From NCBI GenBank assembly GCA_030427705.1, contig JAUIBR010000003.1:62001-126000 (forward strand): DNA of 64,000 nucleotides, in the 5' to 3' direction. The position numbers were made by a program, and so were the translations under genes. Each line of letters opens with the position of its first letter. Position 1 is the first letter of the stretch. This stretch comes from a bacterium. GTDB taxonomy: Bacteria; Myxococcota_A; Bradymonadia; Bradymonadales; Bradymonadaceae. The notes below the pieces were generated by a model. The model was not told the DNA's origin and did not search any database. It saw nothing but the letters and a program-made list of their open reading frames with translations. Shown here one piece after another: positions 1 to 9,193 of this stretch.

Positions 1-1
1 A

Positions 2-559
2 TCTGCCGAACTTGCCCTGTCCGCATTGGACGTTTGCGGCGCGCCGGCACAAACTCAGCGACTTGTGAAAGGTGCGCAGAGCGCGCTGATTTTGGGTGCC
101 GGAAAGTCTGGAATGCTCTGTGCGGCCGCAGCGCGCGAGACGATGGGACCGTTTGGCAAAATCTACGGGTTCGACTTGTACGACGGCAATCTGCAGCTTC
201 TGCAAAAGGCTGGTCTGGTGGACGTGTTCACGACTGGCGACGCAACGAGTCCTGTCGAGGTCCTGAACAAAGTGCTCGAGATGACAAACGGCGAGCTGGT
301 CGATGTGGTCATCAATACGTGCAACGTGCCGGGCGCCGAGATGGCCGCCATTCTGCCATGCCGCGACCGCGGTAAGGTCTACTTCTTCAACATGGCGACG
401 GACTTTGCAAAAGCCGCGTTGGGCGCAGAAGGCGTGGGCAAAGACGTCGACCTTCTGATCGGCAACGGCTTCGCCCACAACCACGCCGAAATCACGTTGG
501 ACGTCGTGCGCAAACACGAGTCGATTCGAGCGAAGCTCGAGGAATTGCTAGCGCGATGA
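2..559 (+). CDS. kdd: L-erythro-3,5-diaminohexanoate dehydrogenase, 5'-truncated by the window edge
   Basis: Kdd catalyses the NAD(P)-dependent oxidative deamination of 3,5-diaminohexanoate in lysine fermentation. The open frame runs off the left edge: codons from base 2 are in frame with the TTG at 26, so the true start lies outside. Visible are a Rossmann glycine motif (LGAGKSGML, about 25 codons after base 26), an acidic strand end (YGFDLYDG) and, near the C-terminus, the family-like stretches EMAAILPCRDRG, VYFFNMATDFAKAALGAEG and LIGNGFAHNHAE, which resemble Kdd rather than generic zinc alcohol dehydrogenases. The stop overlaps the next ATG (ATGA), so it is probably translationally coupled to the flavoprotein downstream. 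A more general medium-chain dehydrogenase role cannot be excluded. Confidence 0.75.
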   Translation, partial: SAELALSALDVCGAPAQTQRLVKGAQSALILGAGKSGMLCAAAARETMGPFGKIYGFDLYDGNLQLLQKAGLVDVFTTGDATSPVEVLNKVLEMTNGELVDVVINTCNVPGAEMAAILPCRDRGKVYFFNMATDFAKAALGAEGVGKDVDLLIGNGFAHNHAEITLDVVRKHESIRAKLEELLAR

Positions 560-1587
560 AGTACGTCGTCGTCGGTGCAGGGTTGATGGGTTTGGGCGTC
601 GCATGGCGCCTGCTTGAGGCGGGTCACGACGTGACCGTGCTCGAGAAGAACACCGTCGGCTCAGGTGCATCTGGCGCGGCTGCGGGCATGTTGGCTCCGA
701 CTGCCGAGCTGAAGTTCGAAGAGACGGAGTTGTTGCATATCAGCCAGGAAAGCCTGGCGATGTGGAAGGACCTTGCCGCTGAGCTCGAAGAGAAATCGGG
801 TCAAGATGTCGACTACCGCACCGAGGGCACATTGGTCGTCGGTCTGGACCGCGACGATTCCGAAGCGTTGCAGCGCTTGTTCGAATACCAAACGCATTTG
901 GGGCTGCCGGTCGAACGGCTGTCAGGCGACGCTCTGCGCGAGCGCGAGCCATCCATCCACCCGACCGCACACAGTGCGGTTTTCATCCCCGATGACCACC
1001 AGGTGGACCCTCGATTGGTTGTCAGCGCACTTGCTAAGATCGTGGCCAAACTCGGCGGGGAAATCCGGGAAGGTGTTGAGGTTACTGACGTTGCGCCGCG
1101 TTCGGTCAAGACCGCTGAGGACGAACTCAGCTGTGATGAGGTCGTGATTTGCGCCGGCGCATGGACGCGAAAGTTAGGTTCGGATGCGCCATATATCCGT
1201 CCCGTACGTGGCCAAATGCTCAGCCTGCGCATGAAGACGCCAGCCATCTGCAACCACGTGGTTCGGGCGCCAGACGCGTATTTGGTGCCCAAGTCTGACG
1301 GACGATTGGTCGTTGGCGCTACGATGGAAGAGATGGGTTTTGACCCCAACCTCACAGCCGGCGGGCTATTCGAGCTATTGCGCGGCGCGTGGGAGACCAT
1401 GCCAGGCATCTACGACCTCGACTTTATCGAGGCATGGACAGGGTTTAGGCCGATGTCACTCGACAATATGCCGGTCGTTCGCAAGGGTGAGGACGGTATC
1501 CACTATGTGACAGGACATGGTCGCGGGGGCGTTCTCCTGCTACCTTGGACGTTATGGAAAGCCTCACAGGAACTCGTAAGCGGTTGA
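556..1587 (+). CDS. thiO: FAD-dependent glycine oxidase-like protein (ThiO/DAO family)
   Basis: This is a 343-residue protein of the D-amino-acid oxidase fold. The N-terminus has the dinucleotide-binding motif VGAGLMG (residues 6-12), an acidic strand end (VLEKN) and the second flavin-contact stretch GSGASGAAAGMLAP (about 35-48). The C-terminal YVTGHGRGGVLLLP matches the closing FAD motif of ThiO/DadA-type enzymes. ThiO oxidises glycine to iminoglyoxylate for the thiazole part of thiamine, but no other thiamine gene is visible here. It overlaps the upstream dehydrogenase gene by 4 bases, so a role in oxidising another amino acid in the same pathway is equally possible. Family assignment is firm; substrate is inferred. 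Confidence 0.75.
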   Translation: MKYVVVGAGLMGLGVAWRLLEAGHDVTVLEKNTVGSGASGAAAGMLAPTAELKFEETELLHISQESLAMWKDLAAELEEKSGQDVDYRTEGTLVVGLDRDDSEALQRLFEYQTHLGLPVERLSGDALREREPSIHPTAHSAVFIPDDHQVDPRLVVSALAKIVAKLGGEIREGVEVTDVAPRSVKTAEDELSCDEVVICAGAWTRKLGSDAPYIRPVRGQMLSLRMKTPAICNHVVRAPDAYLVPKSDGRLVVGATMEEMGFDPNLTAGGLFELLRGAWETMPGIYDLDFIEAWTGFRPMSLDNMPVVRKGEDGIHYVTGHGRGGVLLLPWTLWKASQELVSG

Positions 1588-1603
1588 TTTAGCTAACAAA
1601 CCG

Positions 1604-2527
1604 ATGATTGATACGTCTGGCGTAAAACCGAACAAGCTGCGGTTGAGGTGGGATTTGCCGCTACGTGACGCGTTTATCGAGTCGTTTGATTCGATCGTCG
1701 ACTATGCGATCGAACGCGCCAGGACTGCCGCGGAAGACCCCGAGAAGTCGGTCCACGAGTACCGGAAGTCGATTCGTCGTGGGCGCTCGTTGATTCGCCT
1801 GATTCACGACGCGCACCCTGAGTTTGACCGGACGGAATTGAACGACAAACTGCGCTCGGCCTTTGAACCAACTTCGGCGCTGCGTGATGCCGATGTCCTA
1901 CGACCTGTCATCGAAATGTGGGCTAAACTCGCGACTGACGAGGGCGTCGTCGAGCGCATTCTAGGCAGCCTTGGCGAACACCGTGAGACTGTTGGCTCGC
2001 ACCAGGTTGAAGAGATTTTGGCCAACGAAATCGAAGGTCTGCACTACTGCAAATGGGCGCTTCGACGCCAGATGCCCGAGGATTTTGGCTGGGACCATAT
2101 CGCCAGAGGGCTGCAGAAATCCTACCGACGCTGCAAACAACGACGACACGAGGCAGCAACCTCGGTATCCGACCTCGCGGTGCACGACTGGCGAAAACGC
2201 ACCAAAGAGATTCGTTACCAGACCGAGCTTTTTGCCGCAGGCAGCGGGGTTGAACCCATCACCTCGTTCAACAAAGCCCTGGCGGACCAGGCCCAAGATT
2301 TGGGCGAAGCAACCGACCTGCAGATCTTCTCGGACTATTTGGCCCATAGAGCGGACATCGAAGGCGTGCCTGAATGGCAGACCAACGTTTACGAAGAGTA
2401 TCTACGGTCCTTAGGAGCGTCGGTCTTGAAGTCGAACGTCTTCTTCCGCCCAGAACCAAAGGACTTTGCGGCTGATGTCATCGAGGGCATCGAAGCCGCC
2501 TTGAATGCGTCCGATGAGTCTGAGTAA
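1604..2527 (+). CDS. CHAD domain protein
   Basis: A 307-residue, highly charged, predicted all-helical protein. It has two copies of the CHAD hallmark, a His followed by clustered Arg/Lys: VHEYRKSIRRGR near residue 50 and VHDWRKRTKEIRY near 195, plus LRDADVL near 90. CHAD domains bind inorganic polyphosphate through these basic helices, often in granules or beside CYTH-type phosphatases; no CYTH domain is attached or adjacent here. It follows the ThiO-like gene by 16 bases and its 3' end overlaps the next gene, suggesting one transcript. Cytoplasmic location is inferred from the absence of a signal peptide. Confidence 0.85.
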   Translation: MIDTSGVKPNKLRLRWDLPLRDAFIESFDSIVDYAIERARTAAEDPEKSVHEYRKSIRRGRSLIRLIHDAHPEFDRTELNDKLRSAFEPTSALRDADVLRPVIEMWAKLATDEGVVERILGSLGEHRETVGSHQVEEILANEIEGLHYCKWALRRQMPEDFGWDHIARGLQKSYRRCKQRRHEAATSVSDLAVHDWRKRTKEIRYQTELFAAGSGVEPITSFNKALADQAQDLGEATDLQIFSDYLAHRADIEGVPEWQTNVYEEYLRSLGASVLKSNVFFRPEPKDFAADVIEGIEAALNASDESE

Positions 2528-3554
2528 CCGCAAATCCCAGCTTTTGGATTGGATCGAACACGTTACCTCTTCAGCAGGCGTGGACGCGTTGGTGGCCGAT
2601 GGTTGGTCGCGTCCAATGGCATCCGAAGGCCTACGGCTGCACAAAGCAACCTGGGATATCGACCGCATCGCTGCTGCTGCAGAGGCCGAAGCCGAGCCGT
2701 TTGGCGGCCTTGAAGCCATGGCAGAAACGCTGCCTAAGTCGGTCCTGCATATCTGGCCTGCACTCCCCGGTGGAGGCGTTACGCCCCTTATCTTTGGCGC
2801 GCTCGCTGGCATTGAGTTGTACGTTCGCCCAGCCAGCCGATTGCGAACTTTCCCAGACTTTCTGGTCGACTCGTTCCCTTTTGCACAGCGTGTGGAAGAG
2901 GTTGTGGAAAGTGAGGCCATCGTCGTCAGTGGTAGCGACGAAACCATCGCCGCGGTGCGCGAAACCTACCCCACTCGCCACGTCGTGGGTTACGGCCACC
3001 GCGTGAGCTTTGCAATCTCTGACGGCACCGATGCCGCCCAGATCGCCCGCGACATCGTGATGTGGAATCAGATGGGCTGTTTCTCGGTCCGTGGCGTGTT
3101 CGTTTTTCCTCACAGGAACTCGCAACTAGCTGAATTCGCTTCGGAACTTGCAGAAGAGGTCGCGAAACTAGAGTCGGAATGGGACACGCGATTGACTGAG
3201 GGCGAGCTAGCCAGACGTGTGCAATCGCTGGGTACAGCAGAGTTCGCGACGAAGGTGTATCGCGCAAAATTTGGATGGGTTCAGCACGGTCAGGGAACCT
3301 GGTCTGGTGATTGGATATCTACAAACGCCGTGCGGGTTTCGGCGGTCGAAAGCCCAGACCAATTGCGGGCCATCGTCGAACCCGGCACACCACTACAAGG
3401 CGTCTCTGTCAGTAGCGGATTAGGAGAAGAGTGGCGTGAAGCCGCAAAAACGCTCGGCGCAACGCTGGTCGCTGATTCCGGGACGCTACAGTCACCTCCA
3501 CCCGATTGGGAACATGACGGTATGCCCAACTTGCGCGTTCTAGCGGCCTTATAG
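2505..3554 (+). CDS. LuxC-like acyl-CoA reductase family protein
   Basis: A 349-residue protein resembling the LuxC/acyl-CoA reductase family (aldehyde dehydrogenase fold). Supporting stretches are IWPALPGGGVTPLIFGAL, a nucleotide-binding-like VVSGSDETIAAVR, GYGHRVSFAI, and IARDIVMWNQMGCFSVRG. The last carries the presumed catalytic Cys at about residue 191, where related proteins read DQxGCLSP. Such enzymes reduce acyl-CoA or acyl-ACP to aldehyde with NAD(P)H. The start could be 2505 or the in-frame ATG at 2514; either overlaps the CHAD gene end. The substrate is unknown. It is convergent with the ABC exporter, with a long hairpin element between them. Confidence 0.65.
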   Translation: MRPMSLSNRKSQLLDWIEHVTSSAGVDALVADGWSRPMASEGLRLHKATWDIDRIAAAAEAEAEPFGGLEAMAETLPKSVLHIWPALPGGGVTPLIFGALAGIELYVRPASRLRTFPDFLVDSFPFAQRVEEVVESEAIVVSGSDETIAAVRETYPTRHVVGYGHRVSFAISDGTDAAQIARDIVMWNQMGCFSVRGVFVFPHRNSQLAEFASELAEEVAKLESEWDTRLTEGELARRVQSLGTAEFATKVYRAKFGWVQHGQGTWSGDWISTNAVRVSAVESPDQLRAIVEPGTPLQGVSVSSGLGEEWREAAKTLGATLVADSGTLQSPPPDWEHDGMPNLRVLAAL

Positions 3555-3562
3555 CAGCGACT

Positions 3563-3676
3563 TTCCACAGATTTCGCAGATTAAGACACAGATTCCCTCA
3601 GATTCTTTTCGGTTAGAATTCAGGCCAAAAGAGAATCTGTGCTCGTCTGTGTGGGAATCCGTGTCCGTCTGTGGAA
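3563..3676. repeat. Family D long imperfect inverted repeat
   Basis: The left arm begins TTCCACAGATT and the right arm ends GTCTGTGGAA. The two arms of about 48 bases are imperfect reverse complements built from CACAGA/TCTGTG words, with a short centre near TTTTCGG...AAAAG. It lies between two convergent genes, so transcripts from both sides would carry a large hairpin near their 3' ends. Similar elements lie at 5708-5817, 7227-7380 and 59283-59374. Confidence 0.75.
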
Positions 3677-3697
3677 CGTCCCCCGCCAAGTCGCAGC

Positions 3698-5617
3698 TTA
3701 GGCCGCTTGGGCGGTGTGTGCGTTGTACAGCCGCGCGTACTCGCCGCTCGCCGACATCAACGCTTCATGGTTGCCACGCTCAATAATCTCGCCATTTCGC
3801 AGCACCAGGATTTGGTCGGCATCACGGATGGTCGACAATCGGTGGGCAATGACGACGGTCGTTCGGCCTTTCGTCAAGCGCTCGAGCGCGGTTTGGATCA
3901 GCTCTTCGGTCTTGCTGTCGATGCTGGCTGTGGCTTCGTCCAGAATCAGGATTGGCGGGTCACGAAGTAGCGCACGCGCAAAACTAAACAGCTGGCGTTC
4001 GCCAGCGCTAAGCGTCCGTCCGCCTTCGTCTAGAACATGGTCAAGGCCAGCGCTCATGCGGCCAATCAGAGCGTCGGCGCAGACCGCTTTGGCGGCGGCC
4101 ATGATCTCTTCGTCGCTGAAGTCGGCGCCCAGTGTCAGGTTTTCGCGGATGGTTCCGGCGAAGATGACGACGTCTTGAGGCACCAAGGCGATGGACGAGC
4201 GCAGCGCATGTAGCTTGTAGTTGCGAACATCTTCACCATCCACAGCTACTGAGCCGCTGTTGACGTCATAGAAGCGTGAAATCAACGACACGATGGTGGA
4301 TTTACCAGCACCGGTGTCACCGATGAGGGCGAGCATCTGCCCGGCTGGTGCATCGAACGAGATTCCTTTCAGCACGAGCTCTTTGCCGTATCCAAACTCG
4401 ACATCTTCAAACGCGATCGACCCATCCGTGACGGTCAGGGCGTCGTCAGCGTAGTCAGTATTAGTAAGACTGCTCTTGGTTCCCAACACGTCGAACACAC
4501 GCTCGCCCGCTGTAAGCGCGGTCTGGATGACGTTGAACTTCTCGGTCAGGTTTCGCACCGGCACCCAGATTCGGGTCGTGTACTGCAGGAACGTAAGCAG
4601 TACGCCGACGGTGATGATGCTCTCAAGCACGCGCTCGTAGCCGACCCAGAGGATGATGGCGGTCGCACAGGCGGAGACGATCATCATGCCTGGACGCAAG
4701 ATGCCCCAAGCTTGAATCACTCGTCGAACCGAGGCCTGGTGTGCTTCGGTCAGTGATTTGTATTCGCGGCTGCGGTCGCGCTCTTTGCCGTAGAGTTGGT
4801 TTTCGCGCATGCCGCCAAGGTTCTCGGCAAGCCAAGAGTTCATACGGCTTTGCACGGCCTGCATCGTCCGCAACGATGGTCGAGCTAGCGCGCGGTAGAT
4901 GAGCGCGACAATGATGAGCAATGGGAACGAGCCCAAGATGATGCCCGCCAACACAGGGTCGAGCGAGAACATCACAACCAGCAGCGCGGCCACAAACATC
5001 AGGTCGCGAGCGCCCTGCGCAAGCGCGTCGCTGAACAGTTCCGAGAGTGACTGAACGTCAAATGTCGTGCGGTTAACCAGACGTCCCACAGGGTTCTTGT
5101 GGAAAAAGTCCAGGCCGAGGCTGGTGATGTGGTTGTAGATGTCGATACGCAGGTCATGCACGACGAACTGGCCCAGCTTCTGGACCAGGTAGGTGGTCAC
5201 AATCGCCGTAGCCCAACGAAGCACCCACACAGACAAGACCACCAGACCAAAACCCAGCACCATCTGCATCCGCGCATCATCGGAGCTTGAGAGCTGAGCC
5301 ATCACGCCCGCGGCCGCATCAAACGGCGCATCGAGCAACTGCGGCTTACGCTCGGAAACATTGATGATGCGGTCGATCGCAAGCCCGATGCCGTAAGCCG
5401 GCAACGTCATCAACATGGACTCGAAGACGCTCAGGCAAATCGCCGTAATCGTCAGGGCCTTATGCGGCTTAGTGTAGCGCAGCAGCCGAAACAGCAGCAT
5501 GACGTCGAGCTCAGAGCTCTCGATGCGCTCTTCTTCGAGCATCTTGGCTAGAAGCGGGTCCTCGGCAATCTCCAGCGCGTGTGCCTCCGCCCTGCTCAAT
5601 TTTTCTTTGGAAGTCAT
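3698..5617 (-). CDS. ABC transporter, fused permease/ATP-binding exporter
   Basis: A 639-residue type IV ABC half-exporter. The N-terminal half has about six hydrophobic membrane segments (for example AITAICLSVFESMLMTLPAYG and LMFVAALLVVMFSLDPVLAG). The nucleotide-binding domain from about residue 400 has Walker A GDTGAGKST (about 432), the signature LSAGERQ (about 532), Walker B ILILDEATAS (about 554) and the switch His in AHRLS (about 589). All catalytic residues are present, so it should hydrolyse ATP. The signature form LSAGE rather than LSGGQ is seen in MdlB-type members of heterodimeric exporters, but no partner gene is adjacent. The start ATG at 5617 is clear. The substrate (lipid, drug or peptide) cannot be told from sequence. 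Confidence 0.9.
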   Translation of the reverse strand: MTSKEKLSRAEAHALEIAEDPLLAKMLEEERIESSELDVMLLFRLLRYTKPHKALTITAICLSVFESMLMTLPAYGIGLAIDRIINVSERKPQLLDAPFDAAAGVMAQLSSSDDARMQMVLGFGLVVLSVWVLRWATAIVTTYLVQKLGQFVVHDLRIDIYNHITSLGLDFFHKNPVGRLVNRTTFDVQSLSELFSDALAQGARDLMFVAALLVVMFSLDPVLAGIILGSFPLLIIVALIYRALARPSLRTMQAVQSRMNSWLAENLGGMRENQLYGKERDRSREYKSLTEAHQASVRRVIQAWGILRPGMMIVSACATAIILWVGYERVLESIITVGVLLTFLQYTTRIWVPVRNLTEKFNVIQTALTAGERVFDVLGTKSSLTNTDYADDALTVTDGSIAFEDVEFGYGKELVLKGISFDAPAGQMLALIGDTGAGKSTIVSLISRFYDVNSGSVAVDGEDVRNYKLHALRSSIALVPQDVVIFAGTIRENLTLGADFSDEEIMAAAKAVCADALIGRMSAGLDHVLDEGGRTLSAGERQLFSFARALLRDPPILILDEATASIDSKTEELIQTALERLTKGRTTVVIAHRLSTIRDADQILVLRNGEIIERGNHEALMSASGEYARLYNAHTAQAA

Positions 5618-5707
5618 CAGTGACGTTCTCGATCAAAGCACACGGAACCTAGCAAAACGATGGTTTGTTCCCAACACCGTTGTTGGCGATTCGAATCTTG
5701 CGCAACC

Positions 5708-5817
5708 CTTCACAGAGGGGCACAGAAGTTTGTGAAAACCACAGAGGCTCTTTCATGGGATTTTCTGAACAAAAGTCCTCTGTGGAAGCTCATAAACTTC
5801 TGTGTGGCTCTGTGAAG
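5708..5817. repeat. Family D long imperfect inverted repeat
   Basis: Arms of about 40 bases: the left starts CTTCACAGAGG and the right ends CTCTGTGAAG. They match each other over most positions, separated by about 30 bases. It fills most of the gap between the ABC exporter start and the thrC stop, both on the minus strand, so it would form a strong hairpin just after thrC. Confidence 0.8.
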
Positions 5818-5845
5818 AGTAACGCAATCCGCAATTGACCGATTG

Positions 5846-7099
5846 CTACGAGTTCGCCTTGAGTTCAGCAATTTCTTCTAGGCTAGAAGCCGAATGACAA
5901 CTCGTTGGGCGCTTGAGCGACTCCGCCAACGCCGGTGGTAGCGGCACGGTTTGTCCGATGACGGGCTCGACCACGCTTTCGAATTTAGAAGGATGTGCGG
6001 TCGACACGAGCACCCAGTGGTCACCGCCACGCTCCAAGTATGCGGAGACGGCACATGCGGTGTGCGGGCAAATCGCGACATCCCACCGCTCGAACGCAGT
6101 TGCGATGCAACGCTTGATTTCATCGTCATCGACCGAGGTGGCCGAGATGAAGTCTGGAGCGGTTGGATACAGGTCCAACAGCCGCTCCATATTGCTCGGA
6201 GCCCCAACATCCATAGCGTTGGCTAACGTCGCGACAGTGGTCTTGGGCTCATACGCGCCGGATTCAATCCAGTTTGTGAGCGGCGTGTTCGCGTTCGCAG
6301 CCAGCACCACTTCTCGGATTGGGAAGCCCAGGTGCTTTGCCCAAACACAGGCCAAAGCGTTGCCCACGTTGCCGGATGGGATAATGAAGCCAGCTGGCTG
6401 TCCGTGGCGCTTTTGATAGTCCAGAGAAGCCCACGCGTAGTAGGTCACTTGGGGCAAGAGCCGCCCGATATTGATGCTGTTTGCCGACGACAGCCGGACG
6501 TTGGATTGCCACCACTCATCGGCGAATGCGGCTTTCACCATGCGTTGGCAGTCGTCGAACACGCCTTCGACTTCGACAGACAAGACGTTGGTGTCCCAGC
6601 AGGTCAGCTGGTGGCGCTGACGATCGGACACTCCAGCCTTTGGAAAGAGCACGATGACTTCGGTATTGGGCTTTCGCCAGAACGCTGACGCGACCGCTCC
6701 GCCCGTGTCACCTGACGTGGCCACAAGAATCGTTATGGGGCGCTCGCCGTCTTCAACAACGCGTGACATAACGCTCGCCAAAAACCGTGCACCAAAGTCC
6801 TTGAATGCTGCGGAAGGCCCATGGAAGAGCTCCAACATCTCGACGTTGTTTTCGAGGGGACGGAGCTCAATCGGAAAGTCGAAGGCTTCGGCGACAACAT
6901 CTGATGCCGATACGCCGGCAGGGTCCAAAAACGGCGCCAAAACCGACGTCGCGACGCTCGGGTAATCACCTGCCCCAGCCTGAACAGCCGGCCATTCGAC
7001 AGGCACAAAAAGCCCACCATCTGGGGCCAGGCCTGCGCAGATAGCTTCAACAATTCCCACCGCATTATCAGCAGTTCCACGTGTGCTTCGGTACTTCAT
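5846..7099 (-). CDS. thrC: Threonine synthase
   Basis: ThrC converts O-phospho-homoserine to threonine with pyridoxal phosphate, the last step of threonine synthesis. The start is the ATG at 7099 (MKYRSTRG), preceded by a GAGG ribosome site; an upstream in-frame extension to 7129 has no such support. The protein is about 417 residues. It has the PLP lysine context SAAFKDFGARFLAS near residue 100, ATSGDTGGAVASAF, the phosphate-binding IPSGNVGNALA and a C-terminal TAHPSKF. The N-terminal STRG and APDGGLFVP are typical of short-form bacterial ThrC. thrB lies upstream on the same strand, separated by about 285 bases holding a long hairpin, so the two may be expressed separately. Confidence 0.93.
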   Translation of the reverse strand: MKYRSTRGTADNAVGIVEAICAGLAPDGGLFVPVEWPAVQAGAGDYPSVATSVLAPFLDPAGVSASDVVAEAFDFPIELRPLENNVEMLELFHGPSAAFKDFGARFLASVMSRVVEDGERPITILVATSGDTGGAVASAFWRKPNTEVIVLFPKAGVSDRQRHQLTCWDTNVLSVEVEGVFDDCQRMVKAAFADEWWQSNVRLSSANSINIGRLLPQVTYYAWASLDYQKRHGQPAGFIIPSGNVGNALACVWAKHLGFPIREVVLAANANTPLTNWIESGAYEPKTTVATLANAMDVGAPSNMERLLDLYPTAPDFISATSVDDDEIKRCIATAFERWDVAICPHTACAVSAYLERGGDHWVLVSTAHPSKFESVVEPVIGQTVPLPPALAESLKRPTSCHSASSLEEIAELKANS

Positions 7100-7156
7100 G
7101 GCGCCCTCGGAGTTTTCGCCGCGACACACATAGCACCAATCCGAGCGGTCCGCACA

Positions 7157-7218
7157 GGCTTCCAGCTTTCAGCACCCAGCTTTCAGCCCTGGCCGGGTGA
7201 ATCGGAGCGAATGGGCAG
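7157..7218. repeat. 62-bp dispersed repeat, copy 1
   Basis: It contains a doubled word CCAGCTTTCAGC and ends GAGCGAATGGGCAG. A second copy of the same length, without gaps and with 6 mismatches, lies at 46209-46270. It sits upstream of thrC, beside family D element 7227-7380. No open frame runs through it that I can support. Confidence 0.75.
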
Positions 7219-7226
7219 CAACTCAA

Positions 7227-7380
7227 ATCCACAGACAGCACAGACGGTTCACGGACTCACACAGAGAATTCTTTTTGTGACAGCATTTAACACGTCACAA
7301 CTTTAGAATTGTGACTTGGCTGATGCCCTCTTGAAAAAGAGTCTGTGCACGTCTGTGTTTCGTCTGCGCCGTCTGTGGAT
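7227..7380. repeat. Family D long imperfect inverted repeat, abutting the thrB stop
   Basis: The outer arms start ATCCACAGACAG and end CGTCTGTGGAT and are imperfect reverse complements of about 48 bases. The centre holds a second inverted pair, GTGAC(A) and (T)GTGAC with GTCAC. The right end lies 4 bases from the thrB stop codon, so thrB messages would end in this structure. It also occupies the presumed promoter region of thrC. Confidence 0.75.
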
Positions 7381-7384
7381 CTAG

Positions 7385-8293
7385 CTAGATGGTGCGTGCT
7401 CCGGGAGCTCCTACCTCGCAAATCCAACTACGAGTCTCTAAACCGTGCGCTGCAAAAGCTTTGGTCATGGCTTCCACAACTGGTTCGCCGTCCTTGCATA
7501 GGGCGAACATCGTTGGGCCTGCGCCAGAGATTGATGCGGCGAAGGCGCCGGCTTCCAGTGCGGCGGCTTGGACGTCGTGAAAACCAGGTATCAAGCGGGC
7601 GCGATGCGGCTCGACCAGCACATCTTTGCACGCGCGTCCAACCCGTTCAGCGTCGTCAGAATACAAGCCCACAAGAAAGTTTGTGAGGTTTGAGGTTTGC
7701 GTGATGGCGTCTTTCAACGGGACTTCCGTGGGCAGCACCGCACGCGCGTCTTTTGTGTCGATGCGAAGGTCTGGGTGGACCAAAACGCACTGTAAGTCTG
7801 GCTTTGGAAGCTGCACGACGTCCAAGGGATGCGCTGTTGCGAACGTGAGTCCGCCGTACAGACACGGTGCAGCGTTGTCCGGATGCGGATCACCCGAAGC
7901 CACCGCTTCTCCCAACAAGGCGTACTCAAGGACCTGCAAGTCCGATAAGCCTTTGTCGACCAGCAAACTGGCCGCTTTCGCACCTCCCACAGCGCTGGCA
8001 GCGCTTCCGCCCAGACCCGAACCGAGTGGGATTCCTTTGTCGATCTTCACATGGAAGCCGTGTGGTAACCCAAGGTCTTTGATCATCTGAATCAGGCCCA
8101 CGGTGGCTGTGTTTGCGGCAGCATCAGTGGGGATGACGTCGGCGCCAGGTCCATGAATCTCAAGGGTCACGATACGTTCGTCGATGGCCGAAACTGTGAT
8201 GGTGTCGCCAAGCGCGTCGACCGCGAAGCCAAGAATATCAAAGCCCACAGCGATGTTCGCGACCGTCGCTGGAGCAAAAACAGTGACTGTCAT
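7385..8293 (-). CDS. thrB: Homoserine kinase
   Basis: A 302-residue GHMP-family kinase that phosphorylates homoserine to O-phospho-homoserine, the ThrC substrate. The ATP-binding loop PLGSGLGGSAASAVGG is at about residues 88-103. The N-terminus VFAPATVANIAVGFDILGFA is characteristic of ThrB (PAT-AN-GFD), and the C-terminal SISGAGPTMFAL is the third GHMP motif. The ATG at 8293 follows directly after the TAA of the upstream LamG lipoprotein gene (no spacer), so translation is probably coupled. That makes a cell-surface lipoprotein pair and a threonine enzyme one transcript, an unexpected combination. Confidence 0.93.
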   Translation of the reverse strand: MTVTVFAPATVANIAVGFDILGFAVDALGDTITVSAIDERIVTLEIHGPGADVIPTDAAANTATVGLIQMIKDLGLPHGFHVKIDKGIPLGSGLGGSAASAVGGAKAASLLVDKGLSDLQVLEYALLGEAVASGDPHPDNAAPCLYGGLTFATAHPLDVVQLPKPDLQCVLVHPDLRIDTKDARAVLPTEVPLKDAITQTSNLTNFLVGLYSDDAERVGRACKDVLVEPHRARLIPGFHDVQAAALEAGAFAASISGAGPTMFALCKDGEPVVEAMTKAFAAHGLETRSWICEVGAPGARTI

Positions 8294-9193
8294 TTATGGG
8301 ACCGTGATGTCGGAGCCAGCTTGGAAGTTCTGTTGGACTTCGGCGGGTGTAAGCGCACGGCCATACCCTGCGACGAGGTAGATTTCGCCTAGCCATTGGC
8401 GATCGTCGACTACCTCGTTACCGATGCCCAATTGGTAGGTGCGATCCCAGTTCTCCAACGAGGTCGGGCGTGGGGCAGTGTGAATAAGCTCGCCGTCGCG
8501 ATAGAGGTCGACTTCGACACCATCAAAGGTCATGACCCAGTGGTGCTCTTCGAGATCGATAACATCGCGCGCGGTGATGTACGGCGCGCCGTTACCTTCG
8601 TCGCCGTCAGCCGTATTGAGCGTGCCAAACTGCCGAATAACGATGTCGTCTCGTTCAACACCGAACGTGTAGTTGCGAAGAGCCGTGTCCAGCGAGAACG
8701 TGACCCAACGCGCGGGTCCGCCCAGGTCATCTGCGCCAAGCTTGCCCCAAATCTCGATGGAGAACGCATTTCGCGGAATGACCGTGTCGTAGAACTTCGC
8801 AGGAGGACTAGATGAGATGGCTAGGCCACCTTCATTGACGACGATGCCATTTCGACCAGGCGTCCAGCCAACCGACGTGTTGGCCACTAGGTCGACAGGA
8901 GTCCCAACACCCGAACGGTCGGGAATGTCTTGTCCAAAGCCGTTTTGGAAGGTGTAGAGCAACAACAGGTCTTCCGAGACACGGGCCTCGGCCGTCCCGA
9001 AGCTGGCGTCGGTGGTGAACTCAACATCAGCAAACGCCATATCCGGCAGGTTGTTCACATTGTTTGCGTTGTTGCTGTTGTTCGAGTTGTTGGTGTTGTT
9101 CGCCTTATTGTTCGAATCAACGGGATCGAGCGTGGTGAAAAGGTTACACCCACACAAGAGCGTCGCGGCCGCCATGACAATGAATCGGTTCAT
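8294..9193 (-). CDS. Lipoprotein with Asn-rich linker and LamG/concanavalin-like domain
   Basis: The start is the ATG at 9193 (MNRFIVM), overlapping the upstream stop as ATGA. A lipoprotein signal ends in LLCGC with the modified Cys at residue 16. Residues 28-48 form an Asn-Asn-X linker. The rest reads as a LamG-type jelly roll: LLLLYTFQNG, PDRSGVGTPVDL, FSIEIWGKLG, HHWVMTFDGVEVDLYRDGELI and WLGEIYLVAGYGRALTPAEV, the last being the usual end of LamG_3-like domains. Such domains bind glycans or proteins at the cell surface. No catalytic residues are recognisable. A second protein of the same build is at 53450-55072. Confidence 0.8.
   Translation of the reverse strand: MNRFIVMAAATLLCGCNLFTTLDPVDSNNKANNTNNSNNSNNANNVNNLPDMAFADVEFTTDASFGTAEARVSEDLLLLYTFQNGFGQDIPDRSGVGTPVDLVANTSVGWTPGRNGIVVNEGGLAISSSPPAKFYDTVIPRNAFSIEIWGKLGADDLGGPARWVTFSLDTALRNYTFGVERDDIVIRQFGTLNTADGDEGNGAPYITARDVIDLEEHHWVMTFDGVEVDLYRDGELIHTAPRPTSLENWDRTYQLGIGNEVVDDRQWLGEIYLVAGYGRALTPAEVQQNFQAGSDITVP

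Noticed and set aside
7157-7218. Insertion sequence or MITE
   Set aside because: Neither copy shows terminal inverted repeats, a target duplication or transposase sequence.
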